Assembly: GCF_028550595.1 (NCBI RefSeq)
Contig: NZ_JAQQGN010000011.1
Coordinates: 1 to 64,000 of the forward strand
DNA length: 64,000 bases
DNA from: Luteimonas sp. BLCC-B24
GTDB taxonomy: Bacteria; Pseudomonadota; Gammaproteobacteria; Xanthomonadales; Xanthomonadaceae
Direction of reading: 5' to 3'
A model generated the notes under the pieces. The model had not been told where the DNA came from and ran no database searches. It worked only from the letters and a program-made list of their open reading frames with translations. A program made the translations under genes and the position numbers. The number at the start of each line of letters is the position of its first letter. The stretch's first letter is position 1. Positions 54,210-64,000 of this stretch are shown here, piece by piece.

Positions 54210-56402
54210 ATGTCGCCTCCCCTGATCGCCCGGCTGCGCACCCACCGGCGTGGCCTGCGCATCGCGGGCCTCGTCCTCGTCGTGGTCTACGCCCTGTACC
54301 TGGCGGGCGCCAACGTCTTCCTCAACAGCGCCTGGGGCGAGCGGGTCATCAACCGCAAGCCCGAGCGTTACCACGCGCGCTGGGACTGGGCGATGAGCCT
54401 CTACCCCGGCCACATCCACGCACGGGGCGTGGTGATGGGCGGGCATGCGCGCACCACGCGGTGGACGGTCGCCAGTCCCGGCGCCCACGGGCGTATCAAG
54501 CTGCTGCCGCTGCTGTGGCGCGAGGTCGCGTTCGGCACGATCCGGGCCCGTGACGTCTCGGTGCACGTGGCCCGTGCCCAGACCGATCTGCCCTCGACGG
54601 TGCGGCCCGGACGGGCGCCGTGGACGTTCCGCTTCGATGCGATCACCACGCCCAGCCTGCTGCGCCTGGATTTCTTCGACGCCCGGGTCACCGGCCACGG
54701 CGAGGCCCGCTTCGCGTTCGAGAAGGAGCTGCAGGGCGGGCCGATGGAAGTGGGGCGCTCCACGCTGTCGATGCCCGATGCGACGCTCGCGGTCGGCGAC
54801 GTCGTCCTGCTCCGCGACGGTGCGCTGGACTTCGACCTGAGGATTCCGGCGCATGTTCGCGAACAGGCCGAGGGCGAGGAGAAGGTGGTGCTGCTCGATG
54901 CGCACATGCGGGTGGACGGTCCGGCGCCCGGCGTCGATCTCGTCGCCCGCGACGATGACGCGTTGCCGGTCGGTATGGCCGGCATCGACGGTCATCTGCG
55001 CGCGGATCTCACCTTGAGCCGCGGCGTGCTGATGCCGGGCAGCCGTCTGGACTGGTCGGCGCCGGTGTTCTCGCGCACCGCGGACGGCGAGGATGTCCGC
55101 CACCCGCTGGGGGTGGCCCTGCGCACGGCCGACGATCGCATCCTGGTCTCGGCCCGCGTGCCCGATGGTGCCGACGCGCCACCGCGCCTGCGTGCGGATC
55201 TCGCCGTTCTCCACCGGCGACTGGGACCGGACGACTGGCTGCGGCCGCTGCGCGCGGTATCGGGCCGGATCGAGGCGCTGTGGCCGGCGGTGCCGCTGCG
55301 CTGGATCGATGTGATCCTCGACGACGTCGACTGGCTGTCGGTCGACGGTCGCGCCGACCTCGACGCAGCCGTGCATCTGCATGCAGGCGAACTCGCGTCC
55401 GGCAGCCGGCTCGATCTGCGCGATGCCCGCCTCCAGGCCACGGTGCTCGACAACCGGTTCCAGGGCCAGGCGCACGCGCGGATGCGGGTGGACGACGACG
55501 AGGCGTCGTCCCGGCGCACACGCGTCGACATCGTCATGGACCGCTTCACGCTCGCGCCCGAGGCGGCGCCCGACCGGGTGGACCTGCAAGGGCGTGATCT
55601 CCGCCTGGACCTCGAGTCGACCGGGCCGCTGGCCGAATTCCACGAGCGCCTCGATGCGCGACTGCGTTTCGACGAGGCCGAGGTGCCGGATCTGCGCACC
55701 TACAACCGCTACCTGCCCGGCGACAGCGCCCGGCTGCTCGCGGGACGCGGCACCGCCAGCGGCGATCTGCGCCTCGACAACGCCGGCGAGATGATCGAAG
55801 GCCGGATGCAGGTGCGCGGGCAGGGCGTGCGCCTCGCGCTCGGCCCGTCGACGCTGACCGGAGACGTCGCGCTCGACAGCCGGCTCACGCGCATGGAGCG
55901 GTCGGGACGCGCCTACACCGTCGATGCGCTCAAGGTCGAACTCGACGGCGTGCGCCTGGCGGGCACGGGCGACGACGATCCTCCGACCTGGGCGCGTTTC
56001 GCACTGGAGGACGGCACGCTGGCGTGGCGCGAGCCGTTCGAGGTCAACGGCCGCGGTCGCGTCGCGATGCGCGACGTGCGCGTGCTGCTCGGCCTGTTCG
56101 CCGAACGCAGCGCATTTCCACGCTGGATCGGCAATCTGATCGATTCCGGCGAAGCGCAGGCGACCGGCCGCCTTCGCGTGCGCGAGAACGAGGTGGTGTT
56201 CGACCGCGTCGAGGCCCGCAACGACCGCATCGATCTGCAGGCGCGTCTGCGCATCGCCGACGGCACGCCGAACGGCGATCTCTACGCGCGTTGGGGAGTG
56301 CTCGGCCTCGGCGTCGAACTCGAGGGCGGCGACCGCACCCTGCACATCGCCGGCGCCCGTGACTGGTACGAGGGCCGGCCCCCGCTGCTGCCGGCCGATT
56401 GA
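54210..56402 (+). CDS. AsmA-like large periplasmic protein
   Basis: 730 residues. An N-terminal membrane anchor (19-40, IAGLVLVVVYALYLAGANVF) is followed by a long periplasmic part of repeated amphipathic strands, as in AsmA-like bridge proteins (e.g. RVDLQGRDLRLDLESTGPLA; ASGDLRLDNAGEMIEGRMQV). AsmA-like proteins transport phospholipids between membranes or aid envelope assembly; the exact subgroup is not certain. The end lies 58 bases before the aromatic leader peptide. Confidence 0.72.
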   Translation: MSPPLIARLRTHRRGLRIAGLVLVVVYALYLAGANVFLNSAWGERVINRKPERYHARWDWAMSLYPGHIHARGVVMGGHARTTRWTVASPGAHGRIKLLPLLWREVAFGTIRARDVSVHVARAQTDLPSTVRPGRAPWTFRFDAITTPSLLRLDFFDARVTGHGEARFAFEKELQGGPMEVGRSTLSMPDATLAVGDVVLLRDGALDFDLRIPAHVREQAEGEEKVVLLDAHMRVDGPAPGVDLVARDDDALPVGMAGIDGHLRADLTLSRGVLMPGSRLDWSAPVFSRTADGEDVRHPLGVALRTADDRILVSARVPDGADAPPRLRADLAVLHRRLGPDDWLRPLRAVSGRIEALWPAVPLRWIDVILDDVDWLSVDGRADLDAAVHLHAGELASGSRLDLRDARLQATVLDNRFQGQAHARMRVDDDEASSRRTRVDIVMDRFTLAPEAAPDRVDLQGRDLRLDLESTGPLAEFHERLDARLRFDEAEVPDLRTYNRYLPGDSARLLAGRGTASGDLRLDNAGEMIEGRMQVRGQGVRLALGPSTLTGDVALDSRLTRMERSGRAYTVDALKVELDGVRLAGTGDDDPPTWARFALEDGTLAWREPFEVNGRGRVAMRDVRVLLGLFAERSAFPRWIGNLIDSGEAQATGRLRVRENEVVFDRVEARNDRIDLQARLRIADGTPNGDLYARWGVLGLGVELEGGDRTLHIAGARDWYEGRPPLLPAD

Positions 56403-56460
56403 AGATCGTCGCGTCTGCAACCGTCGCGCCGGCGGCGGACGCGTGGTATCACTGGCGCCC

Positions 56461-56541
56461 ATGACCTCGCGCCTGCCCACGTTCTTCTATTGGTACGCGT
56501 TTCCGACGCCACCGGCGGCGGACGGTCCGCGCGCGCCCTGA
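56461..56541 (+). CDS. Aromatic leader peptide of an attenuator
   Basis: A 26-residue peptide with the run FFYWYAF at residues 8-14: Phe8, Phe9, Tyr10, Trp11, Tyr12, Phe14. Six of seven consecutive residues are aromatic, followed by a Pro/Ala-rich tail. It lies 87 bases upstream of a DAHP synthase and is followed by an intrinsic terminator. This is the standard layout of amino-acid attenuators, in which the ribosome stalls when charged Phe, Tyr or Trp tRNA is scarce. No clear Shine-Dalgarno is seen. Confidence 0.85.
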   Translation: MTSRLPTFFYWYAFPTPPAADGPRAP

Positions 56542-56593
56542 AGCTCCGAGGTCGCACGCATCCCGAAAGCCGCCAGCCCCCTGGCGGCTTTTT
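56508..56593 (+). promoter_or_regulatory. Attenuator with competing stems upstream of DAHP synthase
   Basis: The terminator stem is AAGCCGCCAG (56567-56576) with CTGGCGGCTT (56581-56590). Upstream, GGCGGC within the leader peptide tail (about 56513-56520) can instead pair with GCCGCC (56569-56574), which would break the terminator. A local CGCC-ACC-GGCG hairpin within the tail would sequester that region. Together they give the pause, antiterminator and terminator states of classical attenuation. Confidence 0.7.
56567..56593 (+). terminator. Attenuator terminator
   Basis: A perfect 10-base stem with loop CCCC, followed by five Ts, 36 bases before the DAHP synthase start. Confidence 0.9.
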
Positions 56594-56628
56594 GCGTTTC
56601 CGGATCCCCACCTGTCCCGAGCCTGCCC

Positions 56629-57702
<1,074 letters not shown>

Positions 57703-58056
57703 TCGTGGGCGTGGGACGGATCGGACGGGCAGGCCGCACCGCGTGTTCGCGCGCGACGCCGTGTCCGGTGGCCGCGCGCGGATCGGTTCTGCGCTCGCGC
57801 GCGCTTGCAGCTGCAGCGCTGGCCTGCGCTCGAATGCGGATCGACGTCATGCCGGCGTGCGCTCGCGCCCCTGCAGGGTGACGCCGCGTCACGCGGCGCG
57901 AGAGATCCGCGGGCGCGTGCGCGCAATCCCGGCGGGCAGGAGCGGCGCGTCTCGTCCTGTCTCGTCACGCGCGTGCCCGCCGGTTGCAGCGTCGCCAGGC
58001 GAGGCGAGTGCAGGGGCCTGGCGGCACGGCAGCGCGGCCGCCGATGCGAGATGGCG
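57703..58056. other. Intergenic stretch without gene
   Basis: No gene with coding character on either strand was found. A GCCGCG/CGCGGC mini-hairpin near 57882-57898 could terminate the DAHP synthase transcript weakly, but lacks a T-run. The gap lies between the DAHP synthase and the end of the convergent flavoprotein gene. Confidence 0.5.
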
Positions 58057-59265
58057 CTACGCGGCCTCGCCCGCCGCCATGCCCGAGGCCCAGGCCCACT
58101 GGAAGTTGTAGCCGCCGAGCCAGCCGGTGACATCGAGCACCTCGCCGACGAAGAACAGTCCCGGCACCTGCTTCGATTCCATCGTCCGCGACGAGACGCC
58201 GTCGGTATCCACGCCGCCCAGCGTGACCTCGGCCGTGCGATAGCCCTCGGTGCCGCTGGCCACCAGCGGCCAGGCCTGCAGCAGCGCGGCGGTGTCGTGC
58301 AGCTGCGCCGGGGTGAACTGCTTCATCGGCCGGTTCGCCAGCCAGACCTCGCACAGGCGCTGGGCGAACCGGCGCGGCATCAGTTCGGCCAGCACGTTCT
58401 TGAGCTCGGTCGCGGGGCGTTCGGTCTGCTGCGCCTGCAGCCAGGCGAGTGCGTCACGGCCGGGAAGCAGATCCAGGCGCAGATCGTCGCCGGGCTGCCA
58501 GTACGAGGAGATCTGCAGGATCGCCGGGCCGCTGATGCCGCGGTGGGTGATCAGCATGCGGTTGCGGAAGAACGCGCCGTTGCAGGCGGCCTCCACATCG
58601 AGAGCCACGCCGGAGAGCGCGTCCAGCCGCTCCTGGTGCTTGCCGCTGAGGGTCAGCGGCACCAGGCCCGCACGTGTCGGCAGCAGACCATGTCCGAACT
58701 GGCGCGCGATCTCGTAACCGAAACCGGTCGCGCCCATGCTCGGGATCGACAGGCCACCGGTCGCCACGATCAGCGCCGCCCCGTGCAGCCGGCCGATCGC
58801 GGTGTCGAGCACGAACCCGCCGTCGACGCGTCGCGGCAGCTGCACCGCGCAGTGCGTGCGCACCTGCACACCGGCCCCGGCGGCCTCGTCGAGCAGCAAC
58901 TGGACGATCTGCTTCGAGGATCCGTCACAGAACAGCTGCCCCAGCTCCTTCTCGTGCCAGGCGATGCCGTGGGCATCGACCAGGTCGATGAAATCCTGCG
59001 GCGTATACCGCGCCAGCGCCGACTTGCAGAAGTGGGGATTGGCCGACAGGTACTGCGCCGGCGTCGTGCCGGTATTGGTGAAATTGCAGTGGCCGCCACC
59101 GGACATCAGGATCTTCTTGCCGACCTTGTTGCCATGGTCGAGCACGAGCACCCGGCGGCCGCGCCGGCCGGCGGCGATCGCAGCCATCAGGCCGGCCGCG
59201 CCGGCGCCGATGACGATGACGTCCCAGTCCACGGGCGGCTGCGGTGAGGCGGAGGAGGCGGGCAT
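58057..59265 (-). CDS. HI0933/YhiN-family flavoprotein
   Basis: 402 residues. The FAD-binding GAGAAGLMAAIAAGRRGRRV lies at the N-terminus; GKKILMSGGGHCNFTNT, IVATGGLSIPSMGATGFGYE and GEVLDVTGWLGGYNFQWAWA are signatures of the BaiN/YhiN group. The family is annotated as NAD(P)/FAD-dependent oxidoreductase, with bile-acid reductases among its gut members; the substrate here is unknown. Confidence 0.92.
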   Translation of the reverse strand: MPASSASPQPPVDWDVIVIGAGAAGLMAAIAAGRRGRRVLVLDHGNKVGKKILMSGGGHCNFTNTGTTPAQYLSANPHFCKSALARYTPQDFIDLVDAHGIAWHEKELGQLFCDGSSKQIVQLLLDEAAGAGVQVRTHCAVQLPRRVDGGFVLDTAIGRLHGAALIVATGGLSIPSMGATGFGYEIARQFGHGLLPTRAGLVPLTLSGKHQERLDALSGVALDVEAACNGAFFRNRMLITHRGISGPAILQISSYWQPGDDLRLDLLPGRDALAWLQAQQTERPATELKNVLAELMPRRFAQRLCEVWLANRPMKQFTPAQLHDTAALLQAWPLVASGTEGYRTAEVTLGGVDTDGVSSRTMESKQVPGLFFVGEVLDVTGWLGGYNFQWAWASGMAAGEAA

Positions 59266-59389
59266 GGCGTGACGCGGCGTCGGGCCGCGCAGTGTAGCGG
59301 TGTCGCCGCCGTCCGCCGGGTGCCGCGGCTCTGCACCGCCCTCACGCCCGCCTGCCTAGGCTGCGCGCCTCCCCTCCGGCAGCGACACC

Positions 59390-60601
59390 ATGGACCTCAA
59401 AAGCGGCTATCCGTTCTGGGCGATACGCAACGGCCTGATGCAGTCCATGCCCAAGCTGGAGACGGACCTGCGCTGCGACGTCCTGGTGCTCGGCGGCGGC
59501 ATCACCGGGGCCCTGATCGCCGATGCGCTGATCGGGCGCGGCCATGACGTCGCCGTCGTCGAGCAGCGCGACATCGCCTGGGGCAGTACCGCCGCGAGCA
59601 CGGCCCTGCTGCAGTACGAGATCGACACCCATCTGGTGGATCTCGCGCGCCGCTACGGCGAGGCCGACGCCGGCCTGGCCTACCGCGCCTGCGGCGAGGC
59701 GATCGACAGGCTGGCCGAACTCGCGCGCAGCGTGCGCGATGTGGATTTCGAACGCACCGACAGCCTCTATTACGCCAGCCGCCGGCGCGACGTGCCGGCG
59801 TTGCAGGACGAGTGCGTCGCCCGTCGCCGCCACGGCTTCGAGGTCGACTATCTCGACGGCCCGGCGGTGAGGCAGCGGTACGGCTTCGATGCGCCGGCCG
59901 CGCTGCTGAGCACGCAGTCCGCCCAGGTCGATCCCTACCGCTTCGCGTCCCGCCTGCTCGCGCGTTGCAGGCGCCGCGGAGGCCAGGTCTACGACCGCAC
60001 GCGCATCGTCGATCTGCAGCCGCGCAGCCGCGACGTGCTGGCGACCACCGATGCAGGCACGCGCATCCGCGCCGGCCATGTCGTCGTCGCCGCCGGATAC
60101 GCCAGCCAGCACTGGCTGCCCAAGCGCGTCGCACGCAACCGCAGCAGCTACGCCTTCGTCACCGATCCCCTCGAGTCGGCATTGCCGGAGATGCTCGCCC
60201 GCACGCTGGTCTGGGAGACCGCGCGGCCCTACCTCTACCTGCGTGCCACGGCGGACCGGCGACTGTTGATCGGCGGTGAGGACGACGACGTCGACATTCC
60301 CGCGCGTCGCGACCGCCGCGTGGACGCCAAGGCCAGGCGTCTGATAAAGCGTGTGACGAAGCTCTGGCCGGGGCTCGATCTCACCCCGACCTTCGCCTGG
60401 GCCGGCACCTTCGCCGAAACCGAAGACGGGCTGCCGTTCTTCGGCCCGCACGTGGCCACCGGTCCGCGCGTGCAGTACGCGATGGCCTACGGCGGCAACG
60501 GCATCACGTATTCGATGCTGGGTGCGGCGCTGCTGTGCGCATCGATCGAGCGTCGCCCGCATCCGCTGGCGCGACTGTTCGCGTTCGAGCGCACCGGCTG
60601 A
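59390..60601 (+). CDS. DadA-like FAD-dependent oxidoreductase
   Basis: 403 residues. The Rossmann motif [20 protein letters not shown] lies near residue 30, and the family features [29 protein letters not shown] and [16 protein letters not shown] close the domain. It resembles the D-amino-acid dehydrogenase/glycine oxidase group, which oxidises secondary or primary amines. Substrate unknown. A short N-terminal extension ([20 protein letters not shown]) precedes the FAD motif. Confidence 0.9.
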   Translation: MDLKSGYPFWAIRNGLMQSMPKLETDLRCDVLVLGGGITGALIADALIGRGHDVAVVEQRDIAWGSTAASTALLQYEIDTHLVDLARRYGEADAGLAYRACGEAIDRLAELARSVRDVDFERTDSLYYASRRRDVPALQDECVARRRHGFEVDYLDGPAVRQRYGFDAPAALLSTQSAQVDPYRFASRLLARCRRRGGQVYDRTRIVDLQPRSRDVLATTDAGTRIRAGHVVVAAGYASQHWLPKRVARNRSSYAFVTDPLESALPEMLARTLVWETARPYLYLRATADRRLLIGGEDDDVDIPARRDRRVDAKARRLIKRVTKLWPGLDLTPTFAWAGTFAETEDGLPFFGPHVATGPRVQYAMAYGGNGITYSMLGAALLCASIERRPHPLARLFAFERTG

Positions 60602-60645
60602 GCACCCGCGTTGACGCCGGCGCAGGCGGATTCGATCATCGCCCG

Positions 60646-61368
60646 ATGACCCCTCCGCGCGCCTGGCACCTCTATCTGCTCGAATGCCGCAACGGCAGCT
60701 GGTACGCCGGTATCACCAACGATCTCGATGCCCGCTTCGCCGCGCACGTGGCCGGCCGCGGCGCCAAGTACACGCGCGGCAATCCACCGGTGCGCGTGCT
60801 GGCCAGCCGCACCTATCCCGATCGCGCCAGCGCCTCGCGCGCCGAATGGCAGCTCAAGCGCCAGCCGCGCGCGCGCAAGCTGGCCTGGCTGCAGACACCG
60901 TCCGCGCCGGACCTCGAGATCCGCGCCGGCGGCCTCGACGATCCGCGTGTCGTCGCCCTGCTGCAGCGGCATCTGGCCGACATGGCCCTGCATTCGCCGC
61001 CCGGCAGCATCCACGCGCTGGACCTCTCCCGCCTGCGCGCGCCGGGCCTGTCGTTCTGGACCGCGTGGCGTGGCGACGCGCTGGCCGGCTGTGGCGCGCT
61101 GAAGGATCTCGGCGACGGTCACGGCGAGCTGAAATCGATGCGCACCGATCCCGCGCATCTGCGCCAGGGCGTGGCCGCGGCCATGCTCGTGCACCTGATG
61201 GCCACGGCCCGCGCGCAGGGCCTGAGGCGACTGAGCCTGGAGACCGGCAGCGCGCCGGCCTTCGCACCGGCGCACGCGCTGTACGCGCGGCACGGCTTCG
61301 TCGGCTGCGCGCCGTTCGGCGACTACGTCGAGGACCCCTTCAGCATCTTCATGACGCGGACGCTGTAG
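60646..61368 (+). CDS. GIY-YIG nuclease / GNAT acetyltransferase fusion
   Basis: 240 residues in two domains. Residues 1-83 form a YhbQ/UPF0213-type GIY-YIG domain ([18 protein letters not shown]; Arg in LDARFAAH; Glu in AEWQLKRQ). Residues about 88-240 form a GNAT acetyltransferase with the acetyl-CoA loop [20 protein letters not shown] and [11 protein letters not shown]. The joining segment ([16 protein letters not shown]) has no internal start codon, so the fusion is encoded as one protein. The role of the fused protein is unknown. Confidence 0.88.
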   Translation: MTPPRAWHLYLLECRNGSWYAGITNDLDARFAAHVAGRGAKYTRGNPPVRVLASRTYPDRASASRAEWQLKRQPRARKLAWLQTPSAPDLEIRAGGLDDPRVVALLQRHLADMALHSPPGSIHALDLSRLRAPGLSFWTAWRGDALAGCGALKDLGDGHGELKSMRTDPAHLRQGVAAAMLVHLMATARAQGLRRLSLETGSAPAFAPAHALYARHGFVGCAPFGDYVEDPFSIFMTRTL

Positions 61369-61583
61369 CCGGCACACCGATGCCTGTGGCCGGCGTAGCG
61401 CCGACCGCGGCGGGCGCCGCGGCAGCGCGTCGGCCTGCGCGGTGTCGGCGTGTGCGTGAGTGGCGTCGGCGAGGCGCAGGCCGCGTTGGGGATCGGGTCG
61501 CCCGCCGTCCTCGCGTTGGCCGGGTCTGCGCCGCAATGCGCCCTCGCGGTCCCCGCGCGGATGCCCCGCGGCGTCGCACTGGC

Positions 61584-61589
61584 TATAGT
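61584..61589 (+). promoter_or_regulatory. Promoter -10 candidate before the MurG-like gene
   Basis: TATAGT lies 29 bases before the start codon at 61618. No good -35 box is seen, so this is a weak call. Confidence 0.35.
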
Positions 61590-61617
61590 CGTGCGCCCTC
61601 GTGCACCCGGCGAACCC

Positions 61618-62739
61618 ATGTCCCACGCGTCTCCGTCCGCGGCCCTGCCCACGATCGCCTGCGCGGCCGGCGGCACGGGCGGGCATCTGTTCCCGGCCGA
61701 GGCGCTGGCGCGCGAACTGAAGCGTCGCGGGCATCCAGTGGTGCTCTACACCGAACGTCGCGGCGCGGCGTACACCCAGGCGCTGGCCGGTCTCGACCAC
61801 GTCGTGCTGCCAGCGCGCAGTCTCGAGGGCGGCCTGGCGGGCAAGCTCGCCGCGGGCCTGACGATCCTGCGCGCGACCTGGCAGGCGCGTCGCGACATGC
61901 GCCGGCGCGACGTGCGCCTGCTGGTCGGTTTCGGCGGCTATCCGAGCTTCGCGCCGGCCTTGGCCGCGAAGAGCCTGGCCCTGCCGCTGCTGCTGCACGA
62001 GCAGGGCGCGCGCCTGAGCCTGGCCAACCGCAAGCTGCTGCGCTTCGCCGACGGCGTGGCGACATCGTTCCCGACGACCGCGGGCCTGGCCGGCATCGAG
62101 GCCGCGCGCGTGTTCGATACCGGCAATCCGGTGCGCCGGGCGATTCTCGATGCGCGCGGCGACTATCCGCCACTGGCCGACGATGCACCGCTGCGCCTGC
62201 TGGTGGTCGGCGGCAGCCAGAGCGCCCGGGTGTTCGGCGACGTGGTGCCGCCGGCGCTGCTGGCGCTGCCCGAGGCCGTGCGCCGGCGCCTGCAGTTGTC
62301 GCTGCAGATGAAGGGCGATGCGGTCGCGGACGTCGAACGCGCGCTGCAGGCGGTGGGCGTCGACGCGACCGTGCGCCCGTTCTTCGACGACATGGGCGCG
62401 CGTCTGCGTGACGCCCACCTGGTGATCACGCGTGCCGGCGCGACCACGGCTGCGGATCTGCTGACCGTCGGCCGGCCTGCGATCTTCGTGCCGATTCCCC
62501 ACGGCGGCTCGCGCGACGAGCAGCGCCGCAATGCCGAGGCGCTGGCCGCGGCCGGGGCGGGGTGGTGCGTGCCCGAGCCGGAGTTGACCGCGCCGCATCT
62601 GACGGCGCTGCTGACCGACGCATTCGCCTCGCCATCGATGCTGCCCGACGCCGCGCGCGCGGCGGCCGCGCTCGGCCGGCCACAGGCGGCCGCGGCGCTG
62701 GCCGATCGCGTCGTCGCCGCCCTGCACACGCGCGGATGA
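61618..62739 (+). CDS. Orphan MurG-like glycosyltransferase
   Basis: 373 residues. The MurG hallmarks are present: ACAAGGTGGHLFPAEALA at the N-terminus, LHEQGARLSLANRKLLRFAD (HEQG instead of the usual HEQN), LVVGGSQSARVFGDVVP and GRPAIFVPIPHGGSRDEQRRNAE. MurG adds GlcNAc to lipid I to make lipid II. The gene is outside any dcw cluster, with no mur, fts or ddl neighbour, and GGSQSARVF plus the FFDDM segment recall alphaproteobacterial MurG. It is either a transferred paralogue or a relative acting on another lipid sugar. Confidence 0.8.
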   Translation: MSHASPSAALPTIACAAGGTGGHLFPAEALARELKRRGHPVVLYTERRGAAYTQALAGLDHVVLPARSLEGGLAGKLAAGLTILRATWQARRDMRRRDVRLLVGFGGYPSFAPALAAKSLALPLLLHEQGARLSLANRKLLRFADGVATSFPTTAGLAGIEAARVFDTGNPVRRAILDARGDYPPLADDAPLRLLVVGGSQSARVFGDVVPPALLALPEAVRRRLQLSLQMKGDAVADVERALQAVGVDATVRPFFDDMGARLRDAHLVITRAGATTAADLLTVGRPAIFVPIPHGGSRDEQRRNAEALAAAGAGWCVPEPELTAPHLTALLTDAFASPSMLPDAARAAAALGRPQAAAALADRVVAALHTRG

Positions 62740-64000
62740 GCATGCCGCGCCGCGACGCCGACGTGCTGGTGGTGGGCGGCGGCCACAACGGGCTGGTCTG
62801 CGCCGCCTATCTCGCCGCCGCCGGACTCGACGTGCGCGTGCTCGAACGTCGGCGCATCGTCGGCGGCGCCGCGGTCACCGAGGCCTTCCATCCGGGCTTC
62901 CGCAATTCGGTGGCCAGTTACACCGTGAGCCTGCTCAATCCGCAGGTGATCGCGGACCTGCGGCTGGTGCAGCACGGCCTGCGCGTGGTCGAGCGGCCGT
63001 TCTCGAACTTCCTGCCGCTGCCGGACGGCCGCGCGTTCCGCCTCGGCGGCGCGGAGGGCACGGCCGAGGTCGCGCGCTGGTCGGCGCGCGATGCCGCGCG
63101 GCTGCCGGCGTACTACGCGATGCTCGAACGCGTGGTCGCGGTGCTGCGTGCGTTGATGACGCGCACGCCGCCGAACGTCAGCGACGGCTTCGTGCTCGCC
63201 GACTGGGTGAACTCCTGGGCGGTCGCCAGGCAGCTCAAGCAGCTCGATATGCGCGGCCGTCGCGACCTGCTGGATCTGTTCACCAAATCCGCCGGCGAAC
63301 TGCTCGACGACTGGTTCGAGTCCGCGCCGCTGAAGGCCGCCCTGGGGTGGGATTCGGTGGTCGGCAATTTCGCGAGTCCGTACACGCCGGGCTCGGCCTA
63401 CGTGCTGCTGCATCACGTGTTCGGCGAGGTCAACGGCAAGTCCGGCGTCTGGGGCCACGCGATCGGCGGCATGGGGGCGATCAGCGAGGCGATCGCGGCG
63501 GAGTGTCGCGCGCGCGGCGTGGTGATCGAGACCGACGCCGCGGTCGCGCAGGTGCAGGTGGAGCGCGGCCACGCGGTGGGCGTCGTGCTCGAGGACGGGC
63601 GGACGCTGCATGCCGGCGCGGTGGTCTCCAACCTCAATCCGAAACTGCTGTACCAGCAGCTGGTGCCGCGCGACGCGCTCGACGCCGATACCGCCGCGCG
63701 CATCGATCGCTACCGCTGCGGCTCGGGCACGTTCCGGATGAATGTCGCGCTGTCCGAACTGCCCGACTTCACCGCCGCGCCGGGCACCGCCCTGCAGCCG
63801 CACCACCAGAGCGGCATCCTGATCGGACCGTCGCTCGACTACTTCGAGCGCGCGTATTTCGATGCGAAGTCGCGCGAGCACAATCCCGGCTGGGCGCGTG
63901 CGCCGATCGTCGAACTGGTGATCTCGTCCACGCTCGACGACAGCCTCGCGCCGCCCGGCCGACACGTCGCCAGCCTGTTCTGCCAGCACGTCAATCCGCT
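62736..64000 (+). CDS. Phytoene-desaturase/PYROXD2-like flavoprotein (partial)
   Basis: The reading frame stays open to the window end, so only the first 421 codons are seen. The FAD motif DVLVVGGGHNGLVCAAYLAA begins near residue 9, followed by VLERRRIVGGAAVTEAFHPG. The middle segment GFRNSVASYTVSLLNPQVI and SAYVLLHHVFGEVNGKSGVW, and the later GHAIGGMGAISEAIAAECRA, fit the phytoene desaturase superfamily, nearest PYROXD2. The ATG overlaps the MurG-like stop by four bases, so the two genes are coupled. Substrate unknown. Confidence 0.85.
   Translation, partial: MSMPRRDADVLVVGGGHNGLVCAAYLAAAGLDVRVLERRRIVGGAAVTEAFHPGFRNSVASYTVSLLNPQVIADLRLVQHGLRVVERPFSNFLPLPDGRAFRLGGAEGTAEVARWSARDAARLPAYYAMLERVVAVLRALMTRTPPNVSDGFVLADWVNSWAVARQLKQLDMRGRRDLLDLFTKSAGELLDDWFESAPLKAALGWDSVVGNFASPYTPGSAYVLLHHVFGEVNGKSGVWGHAIGGMGAISEAIAAECRARGVVIETDAAVAQVQVERGHAVGVVLEDGRTLHAGAVVSNLNPKLLYQQLVPRDALDADTAARIDRYRCGSGTFRMNVALSELPDFTAAPGTALQPHHQSGILIGPSLDYFERAYFDAKSREHNPGWARAPIVELVISSTLDDSLAPPGRHVASLFCQHVNP

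Noticed and set aside
54183..56480. Long minus-strand open frame (765 codons) opposite the AsmA-like gene
   Set aside because: The translated protein is a low-complexity Arg/Ala/His-rich shadow without any domain; the plus-strand product has an anchor and regular strands.

Overview
The window is chromosomal DNA of a high-GC gammaproteobacterium, most likely a member of the Xanthomonadaceae/Lysobacteraceae (Lysobacter- or Luteimonas-like). This rests on the very high GC content, the neighbourhood dsbD / tlpA-like / aroQ / accB / accC, the many small secreted proteins, and the intergenic GGGATTCGGGATT-type and GGGGTCAGAGT-type repeats. I could run no database search, so the genus is inference.

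Layout. 1-9.7 kb is the most accessory-looking part. It holds a solitary, AT-rich 802-residue gene ending in a zinc ribbon and a PD-(D/E)xK-like nuclease motif, then a highly structured leader in front of two small unknown genes. Next come a LysR regulator divergent from a NTF2-like/SDR/hydrolase cluster, and several unknown ORFs among two families of short dispersed repeats. 9.7-24.3 kb carries housekeeping and envelope genes: chrA-type chromate transporter, FKBP isomerase, TSUP permease, BON lipoprotein, a CheY/CheX-like pair, an aspartyl protease divergent from an OmpR-type two-component system, a deacetylase, rluF and a cold-shock gene. 24.3-43.9 kb is a run of mostly single genes: small secreted proteins, a GAF histidine kinase, two PQQ-type sugar dehydrogenase paralogues, a glycoside hydrolase, an SRAP protein that lacks its catalytic residues, apt, a lytic transglycosylase, an EF-hand protein and a HAD phosphatase.

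43.9-50.2 kb is a minus-strand block: dsbD (with two N-terminal domains) overlapping a TlpA-like gene, then aroQ-lprI-like-accB-[four-helix-bundle gene]-accC. The four-helix gene is flanked by inverted GGGATTCGGGATT repeats and its stop overlaps the accC start. The same repeats, without a gene, form an inverted repeat between groES and groEL at 51.6 kb. groESL has a sigma32-like promoter and a CIRCE-like operator.

54.2-64 kb carries an AsmA-like protein and a DAHP synthase preceded by a 26-codon leader peptide rich in Phe/Tyr/Trp and an intrinsic terminator, a probable transcription attenuator. These are followed by two flavoproteins, a GIY-YIG/GNAT fusion, an orphan MurG-like transferase, and a phytoene-desaturase/PYROXD2-like flavoprotein cut by the window end.

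The strongest candidates for undescribed biology are the repeat-flanked four-helix cassette inside the acetyl-CoA carboxylase operon, the aromatic attenuator of the DAHP synthase, the lone AT-rich nuclease gene, the structured leader at 3.1-3.3 kb and the catalytically stripped SRAP protein.
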